This document shows positions 56,589-64,000 of a stretch of DNA of 64,000 bases, piece after piece. The notes beneath the pieces are model-generated. The model saw nothing but the letters and a program-made list of their open reading frames with translations. It had not been told where the DNA came from and did not search any database. Numbering within the stretch: position 1 is the first letter of the stretch; each line of letters starts with the position of its first letter. The position numbers and the translations under genes were made by a program. The stretch comes from Stereocaulon alpinum (taxonomy: Eukaryota > Ascomycota > Lecanoromycetes > Lecanorales > Stereocaulaceae): assembly GCA_018257865.1 (NCBI GenBank), contig JAEUBA010000064.1:62001-126000 (forward strand), read 5' to 3'.

Positions 56589-59500
56589 ATGTACGAACTT
56601 CTCTCCGTCGGAACTCGCAATATACTTATAGATCCCACAGGTTTGAAAAGTCTTTGTACGATCTCATTAGAGGGCTACGGAACCACAAGGGCAATGAGAG
56701 GGAATACATACAGCACAGTCTTCGAGAATGTCGGACAGAGATCCGCGGTTCGGACATGGACTTGAAAGCTACGGCGCTGTTAAAGCTTATATACCTCGAG
56801 ATGTTCGGTCACGATATGTCGTGGGCTTCTTTCCATGTTTTGGAGGTGATGTCGTGTCCCAAATATCCACAAAAGCGAGTGGGATACCTTGCAGCAGTTC
56901 AGAGCTTCCGTCCCGATACAGAAGTCTTAATGCTTGCGACGAACCTGCTGAAAAAGGTGCGGGGTCTTTGTATGTTGATGTTGAGCTGCGACTAACTAAT
57001 CACAGGACATCTCCTCGCCTTTGCCACCGACAATGTCCCTACCTCTCATTACTTTGCCACACATAATCACTTCGTCTTTGGCTCTTTCTCTTCTGTCAGA
57101 CCTGTTACCACGGCTATCGCATTCCAATCCTAATATACGGAAAAAGACCATCGCCGCTCTATACCGCCTTGCACTAGTCTACCCAGATACTCTACGGGCA
57201 GCTTGGCCGAAAATAAAAGATGTTCTAATGGATGAAGGGGAAGACTCAAGTGTGACAGCGGCAGTGGTCAACGTTGTCTGCGAATTAGGCTGGAGAAGGC
57301 CACGGGATTTTCTAGCATTGGCGCCGAGGCTCTTTGACTTGCTAGTCGACAGTGGCAACAACTGGATGGCTATTAAGATAATCAAGCTCGTCCGTCCTTC
57401 GGCACTTTTGGAAATCGTCATGCTAAGTCTTTGTAGTTTGCAACCTTGACACCGTTAGAGCCTCGTCTAATCAAGAAACTGCTGCCTCCTCTGACCAATC
57501 TCATACGTACGACGCCGGCCATGTCACTTCTCTACGAGTGCATCAACGGCGTGATACAGGGAGGTATTTTGGAGGGGACTGAAGGCGCTAGAGAAGGAGA
57601 TGAGATTGCCTCATTATGCGTTGGAAAACTTCGAGGCATGATTGTTGTCGAAGGGGATCCTAATCGTGCGTAGATCGAAGTCCGTCGATCAACACAACGC
57701 TGATAATGCTGCAGTCAAATACGTAGCGTTACTCGCTTTCAACAGAATAGTATCTTCACATCCCCACCTGGTGTCCATGCATCAAGATGTGATCATGGGC
57801 TGTATTGACGATCTAGACATCTCGATTCGCCTGCAAGCCCTAGAATTGGGTGCTGGTATGGTCAACAGCGACAACCTGGTCACTGTTGTTGAACGTCTCA
57901 TGAAGCAACTACGTAACGCGCCTTTGGCCACCAAGACTGCTGATGATGGACGAAGTAATGTCCTTGGGGTCGAGCCAGTGGCAGACTCTGACGGTGAGGA
58001 CCCTGAAGAAAGCCTGAGGCCAACGGCACAACATAACGACCACAGTCCCGCCTTACCGGCTGAGTACAGGCTTACCATCATACGCCAAATCCTCGACATG
58101 TGTTCCAAGGATACATATGCTAATGTAGTCGATTTTGAGTGGTATATCGATACATTGGTACAGCTGGTAAGACTGGTACCTGCTACCAGTCAATCGTCTT
58201 CTGAGTCATACGGAAGTGGTGGACGCAACCTATCACAAGAAGCAGATATTGGCAGCGCCATCGGATGGGAGTTACGTAACGTTGCTGTAAGGGTGAGCAC
58301 AGTCAGATCAGAGGCTGTGAGGGCTGCAAACTCTTTGCTATCTATGGTCAGGAGCGATGACTCCTCGCTCAGCAGTGGCGGCCAAGGAGTGTTGACATTT
58401 GCAGCTTGGGCAGTGGGCGAATACTCCGAAAGCTCTGCTCTCTCATACGCCGCTATGGAGTCTCTGGTACATCCAGGAGCACATTCGCTCCCCGCTCTCG
58501 TCATCTGTGCCTACCTTCAAGCCGTCCCGAAGGTCCTCGTCTCTGCTGTCTCGGATGAGCTGTCACGTTGGGACTCAGAGCGCAAGACTATGGTGTCTTT
58601 GCTGGTAGCACGAATCATTCATTTCCTTGAGCCCTTGACAACGCACCCGAACCTCGAAGTTCAGGAAAGATCTGTGGAGTTCCTGGAGCTTATGAGGGTG
58701 ACATCCCAAGCGGTTACGAGCCATAGCGTAGAGAATAATGATGGACCACTTCTACTTACAAGAGCAATACCACAGCTCTTCAGCGGCTTCGAACTAAACC
58801 CAGTAGCTCCGGCCGCTCAAAGAAAAGTCCCTTTGCCGGATAATCTAGACCTGGACACTCCGATAAACACTCATCTTGCAGGTCTTTTACAGCGCGCAGA
58901 CCAAGATTTCTCTTTAGACATAGAAGCTGCAGAGTTCGAATCATTCTATAATCAACGACCAACTCAGACAGCCATCAATGGCCCAGCATTCGATAAGCTA
59001 CCCACTTTTGAGCCTGAGGTGGAGACGTCGTCGTATCAGCAAACCGAAACCAGTCTCTCAGATGCTGATGTGCTCTTGCGAAAACGCAATGAGCGGCGGG
59101 AAAGGAACAAGGACGATCCTTTCTACATTGGCAATGATGATATATCGTCTGGTACTTCGACGCCTTTTCATGACATATTGAGGAGCACAAATGGGGAGGA
59201 TGTCGATGTTGATTCGATTCCTATCATGAACCTGGATCTCGGGGATCATGGCCTTGGGACGGATAGTTCTGCCATGGATGCAAGAAAGCAGAAGCGCACA
59301 CGTCCTAAAAAGGTCCACGTCGCCAAAGACGAGAATATCGACAATAAAAGTCCGGTAATCAACCGAAGCCTTCCCATGGCTATGGCTTTGCAGCAACGCG
59401 CTCAAGAGAAGGCAAAGAGATCCTTGCTTCAAGTCGACTCGAGTGGTTTAAGTAGCTTCTCACTCGATAGCAGCGAGAACACAGTTGGACAGCTTGATAT

Positions 59501-59828
59501 CGAGAAACAAGAAGCACAGGACAATGAAATGGCTAAAGCTCTTGCTGAAGTGGAGCGGCTTCGGTTAGAGATGCAGCGCGCTTCTGAGCGTATCCAAGCC
59601 ACAGATGGAACCCCTGCCGAGGGTACAATGGTCAAGAAGAAGAAGAAGACGAAGAAGCTGAAGAACGCGATGGGAGAACCGATGACTCAAGATGTGGACA
59701 ATTCGCATCTTGAATCAAAGCAGGGTCCGGAAGACGTAGCAGATATCCCAGTACTTGGAAGGAAAAAGAAGAAAAGGAGACCGGCAACATCGAATCCGGA
59801 TGATGAAAAAGGTGTGCAAGCTGATTAA
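56589..59828 (+). CDS. APL5: AP-3 adaptor complex delta subunit (1014 aa, 5 exons; start codon split by an intron)
   Basis: Large subunit of AP-3, which sorts cargo from the Golgi/endosome to the vacuole. Exons are 56589-56590, 56641-56956, 57006-57389, 57437-57665 and 57715-59828; introns are 50, 49, 47 and 49 bp. The protein begins FEKSLYDLIRGLRNHKGNER after Met, the usual delta-adaptin start. There is no ATG directly before TTTGAA. CCAT|GTACGA...CCACAG|G TTT GAA supplies A-T plus G across a 50-bp intron. The adaptin head (about 1-600) contains DMDLKATALLKLIYLEMFGH and FNRIVSSHPHLV. The tail is acidic then Lys-rich (KKKKKTKKLK, KKKKRRP), typical of delta. Spliced length and frame close exactly. 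Confidence 0.92.
56591..56640 (+). other. 50-bp intron that splits the APL5 start codon
   Basis: Donor GTACGA directly follows the AT of ATG, and acceptor CCACAG is followed by G. Reading straight through from this ATG shifts out of frame and misses the adaptin N-terminus. Confidence 0.7.
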
Positions 59829-61024
59829 GCCAATGAAATACCCATCTTGAGCTGGTCAGCATATCTGAAACAGCGTTGTTGTTGTACTGATGGATTATCA
59901 CACAAATGGAGGCATCCATATGAACACAAACTTCTCATGTTGCATTTCTGGTTTCGAAACATTGCCAGTTGCGATCCCTGTACATTCACGCCCATCATGA
60001 GCCTCCCCATGCACGTCCTTCAGCTCGAGATCCACCCAAGCCAGGGCCTTGCGCACGTTAAGTGCCGAAATCCGATAAAGCATACGGTAGTGACACTAAA
60101 ATTCATGGAGACAGACAGTAGTGCGCTGTAGGATTCACTTGGCTGGTGTAACAACGAAAATATAGTGAGACCCACCCTCAGGGGAATATAAGACACGGAA
60201 AACTCTCGAAGATCCTCCTTGTGACGACATAAACAAGTATGATCTTGATCCGCTGTTGTAACCTGCCAAGAAACCAAGGTGACCGAGATTGTTGTAGGCT
60301 ACTGATAACGGAGCATTAAGGTACTGGTTCGTACGTTGCTTTCCCGTGGTCTGTGGCTCAGCACTGTGGCTGAGTACCGAAGCAGTAAGGTAGGAGTTGC
60401 GTCACTAGCGGAGATCGTTCCTTGAATACGAGAGCAATGTGCAGGCGATTTCCATCCGGTATTGCGAATGCGTCCTTAGCGTGACTCGCTTGAGGCCTCT
60501 AGCGCAAAGATTGGCTGTGGCTGAAAAGTCTGTTTACAAGTATACCCCGTAGCGCCGGGATCGACAGTTGATCGATCATAGAGCCCAAAACCCAGCCATT
60601 TCCTGTTGTCTTTCGCTCATCTGCCTGCTGTAATAATCTTACCTTCGTTTTGTCTGTTTACTCTTCAATCAATCGTTGCCGCAAAGTTAACAAACTCAGA
60701 GTAACTACTGTACTGACAATGCTACATGCCCTGAAACATGGCTGAGCCTTGACCTGCCTCCCCAGCTCAGCCTCGCCTTGGACACCAGGTTTAGCTCCTA
60801 CCTCTACAAGGAGCCTATGATGAAGTGCTAATACCCATAAACACCTTAACCGGTCTCACGTCTTCTACTACATTCGTTAATTTCGCCCGATACCAGTTCG
60901 ATTTCACGGTCGATCCTTTGTTTACATTAGATAGCTTATCACGGTCTCCGAGCGACGCAGTTTATGAAATATCAACAGGACCCGACTTTCCACCCACCTC
61001 CAGACGTACGATCTTATCAAATCC
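59829..61024. other. Intergenic: APL5 3' end and promoter of the long disordered-protein gene
   Basis: About 1.2 kb. It carries TAAGGTA words near 60317 and 60388 and a CT-rich leader from about 60590. No gene was supported. Confidence 0.4.
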
Positions 61025-64000
61025 ATGATGGGCGGCACATATGCTTCGGACAATGCACCGCGGAGGTTGTCGAAACCCCGAACGAATACTTCCTCGTCGA
61101 ATCTCCTTAGTACTTTCTCTGACCAACAGGCAGACCTATCATCCTCTCCTCTCCACTCATCAGACCATGACTATTTCGGAGAAAATGCTACTGTCGTGAA
61201 TTCACAAGGCGAACGTCGGAGCCGGCGCAAATCACGGAGTAAGATCCGAGCCTACCTGTACGGCTCAAACGAAGAGGCTATACAGAATTCATCTGATGAG
61301 GAAGATGGCCGTAATGGCCGTTCAGGTACTGCTCGGAACGTTAGGAAGCGAATCTCTCGCACAGGCTCCTCAATAATGCTGCTGCAAAGCGCTAAGGCGT
61401 CGTCGGCGTATCTCTCAAAATCCGAATCGCAAGGCTCAGATCCTGAGGAGTCGGCCATGGTAGCTCATCAGATCAAGGAGAGAGCTTATCATGACAGTCT
61501 GGTAGCCAAAAACCATGTCACTTCGCCTATAGACGAGGACAAACATCCAGACTCCGTCATGGCACCGGTGCGAAGGAAGTCGCTATATACACCAGGAATT
61601 GCTACGAGAAATGCCAGCGATATTCTTCGGAAGCCCCCTCCGCCAGACGGCAACCTATCTCAACTCGATCGAGACTATTACTACAATCCTGCTCGGCCCG
61701 AGAGTTCCCCTCTGGCACAGCTGGCTAAGTTAAATTTGGTGGAAGATGGCAGAGCTACTCCGTCTAGCATACGCAATTTCCCGCAACTAGGAGGTCTTCA
61801 ATTGGGCACCCTGCGCGTGACAAATGGTATACCACGGAACGAAACACCCGATCTCATTCCTCAATCCCCCACACCCGATTCAAAGAGCCAAGAGGAATAT
61901 TACACAGCTTCCGAAGGGAGTCTGACAGCCAGTCTTTCTGGTGCATTCCCGAAGAGCAGCGGAAGTTCTCCAGATACCAAAAGGGAGACTCAGCCGAGTT
62001 TCCATTCAGGACACGAGGACAATGTAACCCCGCGAGAATCTCCAATTCCCAGAGAGGCATCGCATGACCCTGCTGCAAACATAGCGGATGAGTACATGGC
62101 AGAACTTGAAGGCAGCCCCTTCTCATACTCTGAGATTTCCATGTCGAAAGACTGCGCAAACGAAGAAGACCCACTCGACGATGAGGGAGTCGTCATACCT
62201 CGAGCAGGAGGTCCCGCAGCGGAGATATGGCGGCAGCTCATCGATGATGCGGCTGTACAGCAAGATTATAGTCACACAACGGAAGATGCTTTTCGCAAAC
62301 TCAACGGCAACACACCATCAAATTATGGCTCACAACGTCTCTCTGTTCCTTCCTCTATGACTTCGAGGTATAGTGTCTCTACTGAAGTACCTAAGACAGA
62401 TAGCGGGTACAGTTCAAATTCCTCCCTGTACGCTACCCAAAGGACCACAACGAATCATGGCCATGGAGCCAAGTGCCTTGACACAGAGCCCGCCAAGCTA
62501 GCGAGCAGGTCCAGTGGTCTCTCTGGGCCTCAGGAGATGCCAGAGCTTTTAGCAAATCAAGGGGATTGCAGCTCACAGCCCACGAGTCCAGCACCAACAC
62601 CTTACTCGGTAAATATCATACCACGCCACGCCTTGCAGTCTTCTACCTCCAACCTTCTCTCTTCGCCTTCATCTCAGATAGTCAATGTTATTGGACCCTC
62701 AACTCGATCGTCTCTTCGGCCATCTTCGCAAACTCCTGTTCGTAAGCTACAGAAACCCAGGCCCAAGTCACAACCTCCTCCAGTAAACTCTATCACTGTA
62801 CAAGGACACCGTGAACTTGAGCAAGCAAGTATCCCTCGTGTACCTTCCGTCATTGCTGCCCGGCATGCCGACAGACTTCAGCAGTTCCCACTGCTCGAAC
62901 ACACCTTTTCAAGTTCGCAACACACGACTGCAGACAAAAATGATTCCTCCACTGATATCCGCCCTATACCAATTCGATTTCCATCTCCAGCAAATGCTCT
63001 CGAATCAGCCACCGCGGATCTCCGTGCAGCGCCGGTCAATGCATGTGAGGCAAGGAAACCCCGTCACCAACCTTTTTTGAGACTTCGAAAGAGCACGATG
63101 GTCGATGGAAGGGAACGTACACCCTCGAATATCGTTCGCTCACCAAGTTGGTCGGACTTTGGCGGTGGGAGGAAGAACAAAGAGCAGAAAAGGCAAGCCA
63201 AAGAAGAAAGGGAAGCCGAAAAGAGACTCTTGAGAGAAGAGAGGGAGTTTGCGAAGAGGTTGGAAAAAGATAAGAAAGACCTGGACAGGCAAACCAGAAA
63301 AGAGGGAGAAAAGCGCAAGGTCGGCCGGCCGCGCTCTGCCTCGAGGACGAGGGAACCCAGTCAGTATGATACATTAGCAACCATTGCTGATTTCGGAACC
63401 GCTGCCGAATCATTAGGCGGGAATCCGTACGATATCGCAACATCCATGTTCTCAAGTGCTTCCCAATCGATGAGCAACAAGCATCCTCATCAAGTCAGTA
63501 GTGCTATGTCCAGGCCGAAATCGATGATTGGGATGGACGACATGGCGGCTGCAGAACTTGGACGTGCACGTAGCCGTGCTAGAAGTCAAAGCAATGGTAG
63601 GTTGAGCCCACCCAGCGAAGATTGCTCGGGTGGATGCATCCCTGGCAAAAGACTTCGCCCCCTTTCCATGTTTGGTAACAACGTACCTCCGGTGCCCGCT
63701 TTGGCTGCGGTGGATCTCAAGGTTCGCAATCTCGAATGCAACCGTAGCCGACGAAGAAGCGAGTCGTTCAATGACCGAGGTGGGATTCCTGGGAAGTCTC
63801 TTCGAGTCTCAAGCTTCGTCATGGATGCGCCGCCAGTACCCGCTCTACCCACGATCCAGCAAGTGCAGCAAAAGGAAGCCCAGATAACAAGATCTCGGCC
63901 ACGGAGCATGATAGTTGGCGCAACACAGATCCCAGCATCCACTTCGCGCAAACTCGGCCGCGAAGATACCCCAAATGATGGCTCGGCTATTTCTCGACCT
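61025..64000 (+). CDS. Long disordered Ser/Pro/Arg-rich protein, unrecognised; 3' end outside window (992 codons visible)
   Basis: The frame from the ATG at 61025 stays open for 2,976 bases to the window edge with no stop, which is decisive for a real gene. Residues 1-680 are disordered and rich in Ser, Pro, Arg and acidic runs, with many SP/TP and RRKS/RRRSE sites that suggest phosphorylation. A basic-acidic coiled-coil-like segment lies at about 717-758 (KNKEQKRQAKEEREAEKRLL onward). Two imperfect copies of an IPGK-x-LR...PPVPAL unit follow at about 872-893 and 921-942. I do not recognise a named domain; one may lie beyond the edge. Likely a cytoskeletal or signalling scaffold, but that is guesswork. 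Confidence 0.85.
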   Translation, partial: MMGGTYASDNAPRRLSKPRTNTSSSNLLSTFSDQQADLSSSPLHSSDHDYFGENATVVNSQGERRSRRKSRSKIRAYLYGSNEEAIQNSSDEEDGRNGRSGTARNVRKRISRTGSSIMLLQSAKASSAYLSKSESQGSDPEESAMVAHQIKERAYHDSLVAKNHVTSPIDEDKHPDSVMAPVRRKSLYTPGIATRNASDILRKPPPPDGNLSQLDRDYYYNPARPESSPLAQLAKLNLVEDGRATPSSIRNFPQLGGLQLGTLRVTNGIPRNETPDLIPQSPTPDSKSQEEYYTASEGSLTASLSGAFPKSSGSSPDTKRETQPSFHSGHEDNVTPRESPIPREASHDPAANIADEYMAELEGSPFSYSEISMSKDCANEEDPLDDEGVVIPRAGGPAAEIWRQLIDDAAVQQDYSHTTEDAFRKLNGNTPSNYGSQRLSVPSSMTSRYSVSTEVPKTDSGYSSNSSLYATQRTTTNHGHGAKCLDTEPAKLASRSSGLSGPQEMPELLANQGDCSSQPTSPAPTPYSVNIIPRHALQSSTSNLLSSPSSQIVNVIGPSTRSSLRPSSQTPVRKLQKPRPKSQPPPVNSITVQGHRELEQASIPRVPSVIAARHADRLQQFPLLEHTFSSSQHTTADKNDSSTDIRPIPIRFPSPANALESATADLRAAPVNACEARKPRHQPFLRLRKSTMVDGRERTPSNIVRSPSWSDFGGGRKNKEQKRQAKEEREAEKRLLREEREFAKRLEKDKKDLDRQTRKEGEKRKVGRPRSASRTREPSQYDTLATIADFGTAAESLGGNPYDIATSMFSSASQSMSNKHPHQVSSAMSRPKSMIGMDDMAAAELGRARSRARSQSNGRLSPPSEDCSGGCIPGKRLRPLSMFGNNVPPVPALAAVDLKVRNLECNRSRRRSESFNDRGGIPGKSLRVSSFVMDAPPVPALPTIQQVQQKEAQITRSRPRSMIVGATQIPASTSRKLGREDTPNDGSAISRP

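Noticed and set aside
1..64000. TACCGTA as a window-wide regulatory motif
   Set aside because: About eight occurrences are expected by chance on both strands in 64 kb and about that number were seen; only the 35316-35380 cluster was kept.
1..64000. CRISPR arrays, operons, riboswitches and insertion sequences
   Set aside because: No regular spaced repeats or bacterial signals; introns and gene content are fungal.

Overview
This window is nuclear DNA of a filamentous ascomycete (Pezizomycotina). The evidence is short introns of about 47-160 bp with GT...GCTAAC/CTAAC...YAG signals, long pyrimidine-rich promoters, moderate GC content, and a gene set that reads as single-copy fungal housekeeping genes. 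I cannot place it below subphylum from sequence alone. I found no prokaryotic features, CRISPR array, intact transposon, rRNA or convincing tRNA.

Layout. 1-9985: the 3' end of CDC6, an Rgd2-type F-BAR/DEP/RhoGAP gene, the condensin kleisin BRN1, an FMP32/MCUR1-like mitochondrial protein and phosphomannomutase SEC53. 10642-12417: a 14-TM-type MFS exporter, followed by about 3 kb with no gene I can support. 15500-20998: a four-TM membrane protein, a small putative mitochondrial protein lying only 45 bp upstream of UMP kinase URA6, and an F-box-like protein. 22005-28904: a Kip2/Tea2-type kinesin, CDK7/KIN28 and mitoribosomal mS41, the last two sharing a 254-bp divergent promoter. 29224-38803: a WW/PhoD-like phosphatase, a DUF3074 (START-like) protein, diacylglycerol acyltransferase DGA1 and an STK19-family protein. 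38804-42611: a second gene-poor stretch of about 3.8 kb. 42612-48844: an RRM+YTH RNA-binding protein and a germinal-centre-type Ste20 kinase. 49784-59828: PI 4-kinase STT4 (nine exons) divergent from AP-3 delta (APL5), whose start codon appears to be split by an intron. 61025-64000: a long disordered protein that runs off the right edge.

The genes are not an operon or a biosynthetic cluster. Several themes recur: cell cycle and chromosomes (CDC6, BRN1, CDK7), polarity and microtubules (RhoGAP, Kip2, GCK kinase), lipids and membranes (STT4, AP-3, DGAT2), mitochondria (FMP32, mS41, the 89-aa protein) and nucleotide/sugar metabolism (URA6, SEC53). Exon joins were worked out by hand from splice signals. 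For every complete multi-exon gene the summed exon lengths are divisible by three and rebuild the family sequence across the joins. Start codons are predictions.
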